Source of the DNA: Aliivibrio_A kagoshimensis
GTDB taxonomy: Bacteria > Pseudomonadota > Gammaproteobacteria > Enterobacterales > Vibrionaceae
NCBI RefSeq assembly: GCF_050337105.1
Contig: NZ_JAKJSQ010000033.1
Location: forward strand, 1-43,536
Length of the DNA stretch: 43,536 nucleotides
Direction of reading: 5' to 3'
Shown here piece after piece: positions 1 to 9,298 of the stretch. Within the stretch, counting starts at the first letter, position 1. Each line of letters starts with the position of its first letter. The notes under the pieces were generated by a model. That model saw only the letters and a list, made by a program, of their open reading frames with translations. It was not told the origin of the DNA and did no database searches. Position numbers and translations under genes: made by a program.

Positions 1-75
1 ACTTTAGCCTTATGTTATGCAAATAGCTAAATATAATTTTACTTTTAAGGCCTTAATGGCTATCGTTGTACCTTG

Positions 76-109
76 TGGATGATATAACTTATTGTATTAT
101 GGATGATAT
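76..109 (+). repeat. 10-bp direct repeat ahead of the exopolysaccharide operon
   Basis: The sequence TGGATGATAT occurs at 76-85 and again at 100-109, a period of 24 bases, directly ahead of the first start codon at 116. It could be a regulator site or a chance repeat. No convincing sigma-54 promoter is present in the 115 visible bases, so the operon promoter may lie upstream of the window. Confidence 0.4.
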
Positions 110-115
110 GAAGAA

Positions 116-763
116 ATGAAATCGAATCAGATACATAAACCCAACAAAAGCCTGCTTGTAGTAACTATTTTATCATTAATGACTGCTTGCAGCTCAAGTC
201 AACTGCCAGAGCTACCTTCTGCGACATCTCACCCTTCGTTAACAAGCGATATTTCAAATTATAGCTATCTCATTGGCCCTGGGGATTCACTTGAGATTTT
301 TGTATGGCGTAACCCAGAAATTTCGGGTAGCTATCAGGTTAGACCTGATGGAAAGATCAGTACCTCTCTTGTCGAGGATGTTGATGTTTCAGGACAAACA
401 CCGACTGACGTTGCTCGTGTTTTTGAAGAGAAATTGTCAACATATATTCGAACCCCTATCGTAACGGTAATTGTAAAACGATTTGTAGGGCCTTACAGCG
501 AACAAGTCAGGGTTATTGGTGAAGCAGCGAATCCCAAAAGTATCAGTTATAGAGAAAACATGTCTCTGTTAGACGTCATGATTGAGGTAGGAGGTTTAAC
601 TGAGTTTGCTGATGGTAATAGTGCTCGTTTAGTACGAATTGTTGAAGGTGAACAGCAAGAGTATAGTCTTAATGTGGACTCATTAATTCGCGATGGTGAA
701 ATTAAAGCGAACATTGATATGTTACCAGGCGATATTATTATTATCCCGGATAGTTGGTTTTAG
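116..763 (+). CDS. XrtA/PEP-CTERM-associated polysaccharide export lipoprotein (Wza-like)
   Basis: This 215-residue protein is a short member of the polysaccharide export (Poly_export/SLBB) family, the outer-membrane part of a capsule or exopolysaccharide secretion channel. Residues 13-25 form a lipoprotein signal ending in MTAC, so Cys25 is the likely lipidated residue. The export domain begins near YLIGPGDSLEIFVWRNPEIS (about residues 51-70) and an SLBB-like half follows (residues 125-210), ending in the typical GDIIIIPDSWF. The length matches the short export proteins found in exosortase A loci rather than full-length Wza. It is the first visible gene of five co-directional genes, 17 bases ahead of the chain-length protein. 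The family assignment is strong; the polysaccharide is unknown. Confidence 0.9.
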   Translation: MKSNQIHKPNKSLLVVTILSLMTACSSSQLPELPSATSHPSLTSDISNYSYLIGPGDSLEIFVWRNPEISGSYQVRPDGKISTSLVEDVDVSGQTPTDVARVFEEKLSTYIRTPIVTVIVKRFVGPYSEQVRVIGEAANPKSISYRENMSLLDVMIEVGGLTEFADGNSARLVRIVEGEQQEYSLNVDSLIRDGEIKANIDMLPGDIIIIPDSWF

Positions 764-780
764 GTTAGGGCTTCAATACT

Positions 781-2334
781 ATGCAAGAAATATTTGAAGA
801 CATATTTCACTATCTACGTGGAGTTTGGTTAAAGCGACGTTTTGTACTTGTCATATCATGGTTAATATGTCCGCTAGCCTGGGTATATATTACGTTTCTT
901 CCTAATCAATACGCATCTGAGGCTCGTGTATATGCGGATACACGTTCGATTCTACAGCCTCTACTTAGAGGATTAGCCATACAAACTGATCAATCACAAG
1001 AACTTAGATTGATGGTAAAAACGTTGTTGAGTCGCTCAAACCTCGAAGAGATAGCTAGAGCAACAGATGCAGACATTCAAGCGGAGAGTGAGCAAGAGTT
1101 TGAAGATATCATTGCTAACCTTAAAGATAGCATTAAATTGAAATCTGCTGGGCGTGAGAATCTGTATACAATTAGCTATGAAGGTGCAGATGCCAGATAT
1201 GTTAAAGATGTGGTTCAAGTCACCCTTGATGTTTTTGTAGAAAGTGCATTAGGTGAGAAACGTCTCGATAACGACCAAGCGAATGTATTCATTAGCCGTC
1301 AGATTAAAGATTATGAAGATAGATTGAGCTCAGCTGAAAAGAAATTAGCCGAATTTAAAAGAGAGAATCAAGGTTTTATGCCTGGCAGTGACCGGAGTTT
1401 TTATTCTAGATTAGAAAACTTCACCTCAGAATTAGAAAATACAGAGATCTTATTAAAAGAGGCAAAATCTAGGTTAATGTCAACCAAAGAGCAGATGCAA
1501 TCTGAAGAGCTGACTTTGGCGGCGATGAAACAGAACACTAGCACTGAGTTTGATGACCGAATTGACAATATGCAATCTAGGCTCGATGACTTATTATTTC
1601 GATTTACTGATGCTCATCCAGATGTTATTGAAGCAAAAAGACAACTTTCAGAGTTACATACTTTGAAAGATAAAGAGTTGAAAGAGGTGAAAAATTCTCG
1701 TGAGTGGGTAGAGAATAGTACAGTTTATCAAGATCTAAAGCTCAAATTTGCTGAAAACGAAAATGAAGTGGCCTCTCTTGAAGTTAGGCAGCAGCAATAT
1801 AACGTGAAAATTACTGAGTTGCAGCGTCAATTAGATCTAGTACCAGACGTTGAAGCTAACCTTACCGCTTTAACAAGAAATTACGATATTACAAAAAGTA
1901 AATATGAAGAATTACTTTCACGTAAAGAGAGTGCGGTGATTTCACAAAGTGTCGGGGAGTCTGGAGATAATATTAAATTTAGAGTTATCGATCCGCCAAT
2001 GCTGGCAAGATCGCCTTCTGGCCCACCTCGCGCACTTTATTTGACTATAATGTTAATTGTAGGTTTAGGCTTAGGGGTGGGGTGTTCTTTCTTGATCAGT
2101 CAAATTAGCCCGCAAATAACATCAACAAAACAACTCTATCAGTCGATAGGTCTTCCTGTATTTGGCGTTGTTTCTGCAACTGAGATCTCAGGCCTTGAAG
2201 GGTGGGAAAAGAAGAAGATGAAGCTATTCATTGCAGGCATTGGTCTGTTACTGATTACCTTTGTATTGTTTGTTGTTCTTAATTCTGTACCCTCGATACA
2301 TCAAAAACTTCTTTTAGAGGTATCTTACCTGTGA
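781..2334 (+). CDS. XrtA system polysaccharide chain-length determinant (Wzz/GumC-like)
   Basis: This 517-residue inner-membrane protein belongs to the polysaccharide co-polymerase family that sets exopolysaccharide chain length and couples to a tyrosine kinase. A first membrane segment lies at residues 21-40, followed by a long periplasmic domain rich in coiled coil (about 170-400). The proline-rich PPMLARSPSGPPR segment then precedes a second membrane helix (about 418-438), and a third helix lies near the C terminus (about 481-502). The extra C-terminal helix and overall layout fit the exosortase-associated chain-length subfamily. Its stop overlaps the GTG start of the kinase gene, so the pair is probably translationally coupled. 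No kinase domain is fused to it. Confidence 0.9.
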   Translation: MQEIFEDIFHYLRGVWLKRRFVLVISWLICPLAWVYITFLPNQYASEARVYADTRSILQPLLRGLAIQTDQSQELRLMVKTLLSRSNLEEIARATDADIQAESEQEFEDIIANLKDSIKLKSAGRENLYTISYEGADARYVKDVVQVTLDVFVESALGEKRLDNDQANVFISRQIKDYEDRLSSAEKKLAEFKRENQGFMPGSDRSFYSRLENFTSELENTEILLKEAKSRLMSTKEQMQSEELTLAAMKQNTSTEFDDRIDNMQSRLDDLLFRFTDAHPDVIEAKRQLSELHTLKDKELKEVKNSREWVENSTVYQDLKLKFAENENEVASLEVRQQQYNVKITELQRQLDLVPDVEANLTALTRNYDITKSKYEELLSRKESAVISQSVGESGDNIKFRVIDPPMLARSPSGPPRALYLTIMLIVGLGLGVGCSFLISQISPQITSTKQLYQSIGLPVFGVVSATEISGLEGWEKKKMKLFIAGIGLLLITFVLFVVLNSVPSIHQKLLLEVSYL

Positions 2335-3278
2335 GCACCATTCAAAAAGCAATGGGTAAGCTAAAATCCCAACAAAAGTGTGATAATAAGTCTGAAGCGG
2401 CGGTTAACACTGAGTTTACATCACCTATAAAAGCAGAAAGAGACAGTGAACTCGACAATGTGTTGACACAAGATGTGTTAGCAGTAAAAGAGAATGTCAT
2501 TGATGATAAAGAGATCATTGAGTTGGATCTTCATCACCTAAAGTCATTAGGTATGATAGATGACACAACGACCATTAAAAACAAACGCATGAATGATGAA
2601 TTCAGGACCATTAAGCATAAGTTATTAAAAAATGCTTTCGGTGAAAACTCGAATTTAAATCGAAATGGTCAATTGGTTATGATAACCAGCTCAAGCCCAA
2701 ATGAAGGAAAAACCTTTATTTCAATTAACTTAGCGTTGAGCATGGCCTTAGAAAAGAATAAAACGGTACTTCTTGTTGATTCAGATATTCTAAAACCGAG
2801 TGTATCTAAATGCTTAGCAATAGAAGAGCGTGTCGGTTTAATTGAATACCTAAATGGTGAGATAGAAGATATCGGTGATGTTATCTATTCAACCTCTATT
2901 CCTAATTTGAAGTTGATCCCTGCGGGCAAACCACACTATCAAGGTCATGAGTTATTAACGAGTGATAGGATGACCTCATTAACCAAAGAGCTTTCAAAAC
3001 GGTATTCTGATCGTATTGTTTTGTTTGATAGTCCACCAATCAATGGGGTAGTCGAAACGGTGGTGCTCTCTTCGTTAATGGGCCAGGCGATGGTTGTTGT
3101 GGAACAAGATAAAACGAAGATGTCAGATTTAAAATCAGCAATCTCAAATTTACATGAAGAGTTAATTATTGGGTTAATACTTAATAAAGCCGTTCGAGGA
3201 TCGTTTAGTAACTTAGGATATGGGTATGGATATGGCAGCTATGGATATGGCAGTTCTGAGACGAGTAGTAGCAGTTAG
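2331..3278 (+). CDS. XrtA-associated tyrosine autokinase (BY-kinase)
   Basis: This is a bacterial tyrosine kinase of the CpsD/Wzc cytoplasmic type, 315 residues. The Walker A motif is SSPNEGKT (121-128), Walker A' is VLLVDSDILKP (about 146-155), and Walker B is IVLFDSPP (229-236). The C-terminal tail holds five tyrosines at 297, 299, 301, 304 and 306, alternating with glycine, which is the usual autophosphorylation cluster. The start is GTG at 2331, sharing four bases with the end of the chain-length gene. The kinase would cycle with the chain-length protein to control polymer export. The tail-coding DNA also encodes the start of the next gene (see findings). Confidence 0.92.
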   Translation: MSTIQKAMGKLKSQQKCDNKSEAAVNTEFTSPIKAERDSELDNVLTQDVLAVKENVIDDKEIIELDLHHLKSLGMIDDTTTIKNKRMNDEFRTIKHKLLKNAFGENSNLNRNGQLVMITSSSPNEGKTFISINLALSMALEKNKTVLLVDSDILKPSVSKCLAIEERVGLIEYLNGEIEDIGDVIYSTSIPNLKLIPAGKPHYQGHELLTSDRMTSLTKELSKRYSDRIVLFDSPPINGVVETVVLSSLMGQAMVVVEQDKTKMSDLKSAISNLHEELIIGLILNKAVRGSFSNLGYGYGYGSYGYGSSETSSSS

Positions 3279-4707
3279 CATCATCTCTCTCTGCCCCATT
3301 GGAGATGGCTTTGCTAAATCAGAACAGAACAATTTTGAACCAAGCGTTGGTGTTGATATCCTGTTTACTGATAACAGAGATAGGACGGCTAGTAATGCAA
3401 AAAATGGTCAAGTGACCACCTTTAATCTGGGTGCAGACTTGGAGATTACAGGCAGCCAAAATAGCTTCACAATGGAGTATATTGGTCGTCAGCTTATTGA
3501 TCATCAAGACTCTGACCGGAACAGCTTTTATAATGAGTTACAGCTTGATAATACATTCCGTTTGCCTGATTCTGGACTTGAATTTGGCCTTCATGGCTCA
3601 ATCGATAATTTAGCGGATGAACTAGATACAGATGCGACTACTGACATCTTTAGTGGTACAACGATTGAATCAAAGTCCCTCTCAACAGATGTTAATTTTA
3701 GCAGCAATCCAAGAAAAAGAGTGAAGCTAGAAGCGTTTGCAGAGCTAGAACTTGTTAGAAATGAAGATACGATAGCCGATAACAATAATGTAGATTCGCG
3801 TTTTAATATTACCAATGGTTCTGCTGAGAAGCAGTATTTTGGAGAGCTAGATTATTCATACGAACAAAGTAACTCCGCAGCCAGCAGCAGCTCTGATAAA
3901 AATGTAGTGCAAGAGCTCTATGCTGAGTTTGGTTTACAACCTAAAGATCATTGGAGTCCATTATTTAGGTACTCTAATGAAAATCTTAGTAGTAATTCCG
4001 CCGAATCTGCAGAGTCTAATTACCTTGGAGCGGGTACTCGGTACTTTTTAGACAAAAAATCGTATCTTGAGTTAACTTATAACATCCCTAATGATAGGGA
4101 AACCAATGACAATTACGTTGGTGGTGCTATCAATATGGAAGCTAGTGCTCGCACAAAACTCTATGTTGAATATAGTCGACGTTTCTTTGGTGATGCCTAT
4201 GAACTGGAATTTACTCATCAATCACGCCGCTTAAAAAATAATATCTCATATACAGAAGAGCCTACTAGCTTTAACCGAAAGTTATTGGTTGGAGGTAATG
4301 AGTCTAATCAATTATCACTCCTTAAAGAGTTAGAGTGGACATCCACCCTTGATTTGAAAAGAGGATTTGTTGAGTTCTCTGCTCGTAGCCAAAATACTAA
4401 AAACATTGAGGATGGCTCAACTAATACGGAGTTTGATTCTGTAGGAACGACGATTGAATGGCAACATAAGCTGTCTCGAAGCATGACGTTAACGAATACT
4501 TTTGATTATGATAAGTATGATTTCTTTGGCAGTGCAAATCCTGATAAAACAGATCATTATCGCATTTTTAAATCACTACTCGAACAGACATTTAATAATC
4601 GTGTTACCGCTAAATATACTTTAGAATACTCAAACAGAGATTCGTCAGAAATTGTTGATAATTATGATGAGTTAAGAGTAAGTTTTAATTTGAATAAGCA
4701 TTTTTAA
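3220..4707 (+). CDS. XrtA/PEP-CTERM-associated outer-membrane beta-barrel protein
   Basis: This protein, up to 495 residues, has the look of an outer-membrane beta-barrel. It has a signal-peptide-like start (basic LRRVV, hydrophobic core, cleavage near GFA-KSEQ), many alternating aromatic strands, and a final strand ending in SFNLNKHF with a C-terminal Phe. It occupies the position of the uncharacterised barrel family found between the tyrosine kinase and the ATPase in exosortase A loci. It may form or assist the secretion pore. The start is uncertain: in-frame ATGs occur at 3220, 3226, 3232, 3241 and 3247, all inside the kinase tail. The signal peptide alone would favour 3241 or 3247. The stop lies 2 bases ahead of the next ATG. 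Confidence 0.85.
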   Translation: MGMDMAAMDMAVLRRVVAVSIISLCPIGDGFAKSEQNNFEPSVGVDILFTDNRDRTASNAKNGQVTTFNLGADLEITGSQNSFTMEYIGRQLIDHQDSDRNSFYNELQLDNTFRLPDSGLEFGLHGSIDNLADELDTDATTDIFSGTTIESKSLSTDVNFSSNPRKRVKLEAFAELELVRNEDTIADNNNVDSRFNITNGSAEKQYFGELDYSYEQSNSAASSSSDKNVVQELYAEFGLQPKDHWSPLFRYSNENLSSNSAESAESNYLGAGTRYFLDKKSYLELTYNIPNDRETNDNYVGGAINMEASARTKLYVEYSRRFFGDAYELEFTHQSRRLKNNISYTEEPTSFNRKLLVGGNESNQLSLLKELEWTSTLDLKRGFVEFSARSQNTKNIEDGSTNTEFDSVGTTIEWQHKLSRSMTLTNTFDYDKYDFFGSANPDKTDHYRIFKSLLEQTFNNRVTAKYTLEYSNRDSSEIVDNYDELRVSFNLNKHF

Positions 4708-4709
4708 TT

Positions 4710-5807
4710 ATGTATGAAAACCATTTTAAGCTTTCTGATAAGCCATTTAAATTAAGCCCTGACCCAAATTTTTTCTACGAAAGTCCACACCATCAAAGAG
4801 CATTTGCCTATTTGCAATACGGTCTTTCACAAGGAGAAGGTTTTATTGTAGTTACGGGGCCAATTGGCACGGGAAAAACCACATTAGCAAGAACACTACT
4901 CGCTTCAGTAGATAATAATATTGTTGCCGCACAAATAGCGACAACAAGGCTGACTCCGGATGAGTTAGTAAGCATGGTTGCTTCACAATTTAATATTAAC
5001 GTAGAAGGCCTGTCTAAATCAGAAATTTTACGAAAATTCGAACTCTTTTTACTGCAACTGCATAATCAAGGCAAACGTGCGCTACTGGTTGTGGACGAAG
5101 CACAAAACTTACCCGCTGAAACGGTTGAAGAGTTAAGAATGTTATCTAATTTCCAGCTTGACGATAAACCACTTATTCAGAGTTTTTTATTGGGGCAGGA
5201 GGAGCTCAGACCGATTATTGCCCTTCCTCAGATGGAGCAATTTCGACAGCGAATCATCGCGTCCTCTCATCTTAAAGCATTTGATGCGCAGCAAGTGAAA
5301 GATTATATATTACATCGCCTTAAACAGGTTGGCTGGGATAATTTCCCGCAATTAAATGATGATATTTTTGAAAAAATCACTGAATATACACTTGGCATTC
5401 CACGTAAAATAAACATCTTTGCTGATCGACTTTTCTTATTTGCATTTCTAGAAGAGATTGATGTGATTCAGACTAAAGATGTTGATTTAGTGATAGAGGA
5501 ATTGTCAGAAGAGCTGTCAGGATCACTTTCTAAAGATGAGTCCGCTGCCGATGAATCAGTTGGAAATAATACCGTCGATATGTCGGGTCCACAACCTACA
5601 TCATGTCGACAAGATGACGCTATCACGATGACGGATGTCATTACGAATGGTGGTGATGTTATAGAGCCCGATCAGTTAATGAAAACCTTAATGGAAGTTT
5701 CTGATGTTCTTGATAATGACATCCAACGTAAAATTAGAGTTATTCGGCAGTTAGATAAATTTATTAGAATCAAAAGTAAGCAAGCTGAGCTGTTAGATAA
5801 AAACTAA
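4710..5807 (+). CDS. XrtA/PEP-CTERM-associated AAA ATPase (ExeA/GspA-like)
   Basis: This 365-residue ATPase starts with the family signature MYENHFKLSDKPFKLSPDP. The Walker A motif is GPIGTGKTT (50-58), Walker B is LLVVDEAQ (about 125-132), and an AAA lid extends to about residue 260. The remaining hundred residues are acidic and poorly conserved, with a possible coiled coil at the end. The family is related to the type II secretion helper ExeA/GspA and is a fixed member of exosortase A loci, presumably energising assembly at the envelope. It is the last gene of the plus-strand run and converges on prsR with only 27 bases between the stops. I see no strong terminator there. Confidence 0.9.
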   Translation: MYENHFKLSDKPFKLSPDPNFFYESPHHQRAFAYLQYGLSQGEGFIVVTGPIGTGKTTLARTLLASVDNNIVAAQIATTRLTPDELVSMVASQFNINVEGLSKSEILRKFELFLLQLHNQGKRALLVVDEAQNLPAETVEELRMLSNFQLDDKPLIQSFLLGQEELRPIIALPQMEQFRQRIIASSHLKAFDAQQVKDYILHRLKQVGWDNFPQLNDDIFEKITEYTLGIPRKINIFADRLFLFAFLEEIDVIQTKDVDLVIEELSEELSGSLSKDESAADESVGNNTVDMSGPQPTSCRQDDAITMTDVITNGGDVIEPDQLMKTLMEVSDVLDNDIQRKIRVIRQLDKFIRIKSKQAELLDKN

Positions 5808-5834
5808 CAGCGTCAACCGTCAACCGTCTACAGG

Positions 5835-7187
5835 TTAGCTGTACTCTTTTCCTTCGATAGAATATTTCTCCAATAATGAGTAAAGAGTTGGTCGTGTGAC
5901 ACCCAATAGATTTGCCGTATTTGAAATATTTCCCTCGGCATAACTTAACGCTTTACGAATCGCAATCTTCTCTGCATCTTCGCGTACTTGCCGTAAGTTT
6001 AACGCGAGGTCGATGTCATTGCCGCCGCTACTTATTCCAAGATCCATTTCATTAATATGTTTACCATCAGCCATAATAACGGCGGATTTGATTTTGTTCT
6101 GCAACTCACGAATATTTCCTGGCCAACGATGGGCAGAGAGTGCATTGATGGCATCTTTTGAAAAACTTAGGTCAGGTCTATTAAGTTGTTTTGTACTCTG
6201 TTGTAGGAAAAAGCGAGCGAGTAGTAGAATATCTTCACCGCGATCACGCAGTGGTGGAATGTTGATTGTAACTTCGCTAATACGATAAAAAAGATCTTCA
6301 CGAAATGCTTTTTGCTCTACCATTTTCTGTAAATCTTGATGGGTTGCACAAACTATTTTGGTGTCTATTTGAATTTCAGAACGACCACCCACTCTTTCAA
6401 TCACTTTTTCTTGTAAAAAACGTAATATTTTAGCTTGAAGAGAAAAGGGCATGTCACCAATTTCATCCAAGAAAAGAGTTCCACCATTGGCGCATTCTAT
6501 TTTGCCTTTGGTTGTTTTTATTGCACCGGTAAATGCACCGCGCTCATAACCAAATAACTCACTTTCTAAGAGATTTTCAGGAATAGAGGCGCAGTTTATG
6601 GCAATAAATGGTTTATCAGAACGATTTCCTTTTTGATGGATCGCTTTAGCAATAACCTCCTTACCCGTACCACTTTCTCCTAACACTAAGGTTGTTACTT
6701 CTGTCGGAGCAATACGTTCAACCATTCTTGATACTTGTTGTATCTTGGGAGAGCTTCCAATAAATCCATAATTATCAAGTGAGTGCTGTTTTAAAGCTGC
6801 ATTTTCTAACTCGAGATTAGCGACGAGAAAAGCACGCTCAACAATAACCGAAAGGGTATCTTCATCTATGGGTTTTTGATAAAAATCATGAGCGCCCATT
6901 GCTATGGCTTCCAATGCAACCTCTTTTTGATCATTACCAGTAATGACGATAACTTTGGTATTAGGTGATAGGGCTAGGATCTCTTTAAGTGCTAATAGTC
7001 CTTCAGAGGCATTTGTCTCATCGGGTGGAAGACCAAGGTCTAAGGTGACAACTTTAGGCTCATGCCGTCTAATTGCGTTTACGGCTGCCGCTCTATCGCC
7101 AGCAATAATGACTTGATACTGACTAAAGGTCCATTTAAGCTGTTTTTGAAGTCCTATGTCATCGTCAACGACAAGAAGTAGCTCCAT
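5835..7187 (-). CDS. prsR: PEP-CTERM-box sigma-54 response regulator PrsR
   Basis: This 450-residue NtrC-type activator has a receiver domain with acidic pocket VDDD (7-10) and phospho-acceptor Asp50, conserved Thr83 and Lys105. The AAA+ domain has Walker A GESGTGKE (170-177), the sigma-54 contact loop GAFTGA (217-222) and Walker B LFLDEIG. A Fis-type helix-turn-helix ends the protein (about 410-445, NISNTANLLGVTRPTLYSLL). PrsR with PrsK is the regulator pair of exosortase systems; in floc-forming Betaproteobacteria it is reported to act with RpoN on PEP-CTERM genes. Here the gene lies 31 bases downstream of prsK. A sigma-54 promoter upstream of the PEP-CTERM gene at 37063 is its likely target. 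Confidence 0.93.
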   Translation of the reverse strand: MELLLVVDDDIGLQKQLKWTFSQYQVIIAGDRAAAVNAIRRHEPKVVTLDLGLPPDETNASEGLLALKEILALSPNTKVIVITGNDQKEVALEAIAMGAHDFYQKPIDEDTLSVIVERAFLVANLELENAALKQHSLDNYGFIGSSPKIQQVSRMVERIAPTEVTTLVLGESGTGKEVIAKAIHQKGNRSDKPFIAINCASIPENLLESELFGYERGAFTGAIKTTKGKIECANGGTLFLDEIGDMPFSLQAKILRFLQEKVIERVGGRSEIQIDTKIVCATHQDLQKMVEQKAFREDLFYRISEVTINIPPLRDRGEDILLLARFFLQQSTKQLNRPDLSFSKDAINALSAHRWPGNIRELQNKIKSAVIMADGKHINEMDLGISSGGNDIDLALNLRQVREDAEKIAIRKALSYAEGNISNTANLLGVTRPTLYSLLEKYSIEGKEYS

Positions 7188-7218
7188 AAATTACCTTCCT
7201 TGGATAAGTAGATGAAAG

Positions 7219-9270
7219 TTAATTGAGTGAATCACTAGCGATAGGAAAATGTAATGTAAAAACAGTGCCTTCTCCCTCTGTACTGCTAACGGACAAGTAC
7301 CCATTGATTTTTTGTATGTATTGATTAGCATCATACACCCCAATACCCATTCCAGCATTACCTTTTGTGGTATCAAATGGCTTAAAAAGTCGATTCGTGA
7401 TGAAGTCGCCACTCATGCCTGAACCTGTATCTGAAAGCGTGATAATAAACTCCGAATTGTGTGATCTGGTTTTAATGAGCACACAACCTGATTGGTCGGT
7501 GGCTTCTTGAGCATTTTGGATCAAGTGGCAAAAGACACTGTGTAATCGGCTTGGATCGGTAATGATGTGGCAGTCAGAAGTATGTGCGTACTCAATAGTC
7601 GGTGAAGGTAAGTAAGCTTTACGCTGTTCTACCGCACTATTCAAAGTAGATAGCAGTGAAGTTGATACCTCTGATGTAGTATTAATTTGCTTCTGCTTAA
7701 GTTGGGCTAACATTTTATTTAAACGTAATACAGAAGAGTCAACAGTATCAAAAGCATCTTCAATAAACTCAGGGTTGTCTCTGTGTTTGATTGAGTTGGT
7801 CGATAATAATTGAAGTTGAGCAATGACATTTTTTAAATCATGGACTAAAAATGCTGACATGCGGTTGAAAGCATCAAACTGCTTGCTCTCAGCAAGCTCT
7901 TGATTAGAAATATGTAAGTGTAAATAGTTGGTGACTTGAATACTGATAGCACGCATCAAATCACGATCCTCCCAGTTCACATTATCCGTCGACGTTAATG
8001 GAGAGAGTAATACCACGGCTTCGAAGCCAGATGGGTTAGATAATGGAATGATGTATTCAAATAACTGTTTCTTAGCCAAGGTGCTTGTATCAAAATCAAA
8101 AGGTGTTGCTTCATATTTTTCAATCACCTCCCTCAAACTAACAATCCACTGGTGTGCAAGAGCCAAATTGCAGAGTTCAAAATTAAGCTGATCGGTTTGG
8201 CTTAGTAACTCGCTACTGATGTTATGAGTTGCTTTAACCGTAAATCGTGATCCTTCTTTGACCAAGAGTACGCCATATCTGGGCTTAAATGGTGAAATGA
8301 AGGTGGTTAATACTGTCTGATAAGGGTTATCGCTACTATTGTTGAGTAAGTTAGCAAATTTAGTCCACTCCTCTCTATATTCATATTTATTAGCGAAAAA
8401 GTGTTTCGCAATAAAGACTTTAATTTTTCGCTGCAGTTTTTCAGATAGAAACAGAGCAACCAAAATAAATAGACTCATTGAAAAAAAGAAGATTTGTAGG
8501 ATATTGCCCCAACTATTCCCAATATATTGTATGTAATAACCAGCTAGGGCCATGACCAGAAGGTAGCCACCAGCGGCTAAAAGTAGTGAGCTGTGGAAAA
8601 TAACATCACGAGAGACATAAATTCGGACAGACCAATCAGTGACACGGCGAATGGAGAGTAAGATGAAAGGAATCGTGATAATGACAACCCAAGATCGAGC
8701 ATATAAAAAGGTCACAGGAATGGTTTGAGTTAAAAGCGCATTTGAATAATAGGCAAAGTCGTAAGCAAAGAGTAACCCAAGTCCCATGCAAAGAGGTTTG
8801 ACTGTCCAGCGTGACGTACTCACCGTCTTTCTAAACAGTGATTCGACCAACCATAATCCAACCAATGATTGCAAAAGATGGAAAATAAAAATTTGGCCAA
8901 TGAAAAAGGAGGAAAAAAGAGTGCTTATTTCGCATAAAAGAAGAATGGCAACGGTAGCAAACGCAAATAATGTCCCAATCGGTTGCTTAAAAAAAGCACG
9001 TAAATTGTTTTTAGAAGAGATCGTGGCAAAGATAAGGGTAAACCAGGAAATATTACGAATAGTCTCGATAATAAAATTAATTTCAACTGGATAGGGGTAC
9101 TTTAGCAATATAGCGGTAATGAGTGACCATAATGCACTTAACGCGATTGAGATCGCGAGTACCGTTCTTAGAAAACTATACTGTTTTTTATGGGTAAAAA
9201 TAAGCAGAAGTAACGAGATAAACCCAATAAAGGAAATACAATAACCCACAAAACCCACAACACTTTGCAC
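7219..9270 (-). CDS. prsK: XrtA/PEP-CTERM system histidine kinase PrsK
   Basis: This 683-residue sensor kinase has an N-terminal membrane half with about eight to nine hydrophobic segments (residues 5-275), a GAF-like region (about 310-455), a dimerisation helix with phospho-acceptor His477 in FLVHDLKNVIAQ, and an ATPase domain with N-box HLIQNAQEAT, G1 DTGSGM and G2 GMGIGVY. The VHDLKN H-box and the multi-span sensor are characteristic of PrsK. The start is GTG, supported by an upstream GGAG at 8 bases spacing. It sits between an epimerase gene (28 bases upstream) and prsR (31 bases downstream), so the three genes probably form one transcript. Confidence 0.92.
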   Translation of the reverse strand: MQSVVGFVGYCISFIGFISLLLLIFTHKKQYSFLRTVLAISIALSALWSLITAILLKYPYPVEINFIIETIRNISWFTLIFATISSKNNLRAFFKQPIGTLFAFATVAILLLCEISTLFSSFFIGQIFIFHLLQSLVGLWLVESLFRKTVSTSRWTVKPLCMGLGLLFAYDFAYYSNALLTQTIPVTFLYARSWVVIITIPFILLSIRRVTDWSVRIYVSRDVIFHSSLLLAAGGYLLVMALAGYYIQYIGNSWGNILQIFFFSMSLFILVALFLSEKLQRKIKVFIAKHFFANKYEYREEWTKFANLLNNSSDNPYQTVLTTFISPFKPRYGVLLVKEGSRFTVKATHNISSELLSQTDQLNFELCNLALAHQWIVSLREVIEKYEATPFDFDTSTLAKKQLFEYIIPLSNPSGFEAVVLLSPLTSTDNVNWEDRDLMRAISIQVTNYLHLHISNQELAESKQFDAFNRMSAFLVHDLKNVIAQLQLLSTNSIKHRDNPEFIEDAFDTVDSSVLRLNKMLAQLKQKQINTTSEVSTSLLSTLNSAVEQRKAYLPSPTIEYAHTSDCHIITDPSRLHSVFCHLIQNAQEATDQSGCVLIKTRSHNSEFIITLSDTGSGMSGDFITNRLFKPFDTTKGNAGMGIGVYDANQYIQKINGYLSVSSTEGEGTVFTLHFPIASDSLN

Positions 9271-9298
9271 TAGCCAACTCCTATTAAATTATTCTGTA

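Noticed and set aside
56..72. Possible sigma-54 promoter (TGGCTATCGTTGT) upstream of the first gene
   Set aside because: Only 5 bases separate TGGC and TTGT instead of 7, and the GG-N10-GC spacing fails.
5808..5843. Terminator between the convergent ATPase and prsR genes, and the repeat CGTCAAC-CGTCAAC
   Set aside because: The CTAAC/GTTAG arms are short and far apart without a T-run. The tandem heptamer is too small to call a feature.
7191..9094. Several open frames opposite or within prsK
   Set aside because: They are in other frames of a clearly conserved gene and show no family features or ribosome sites.
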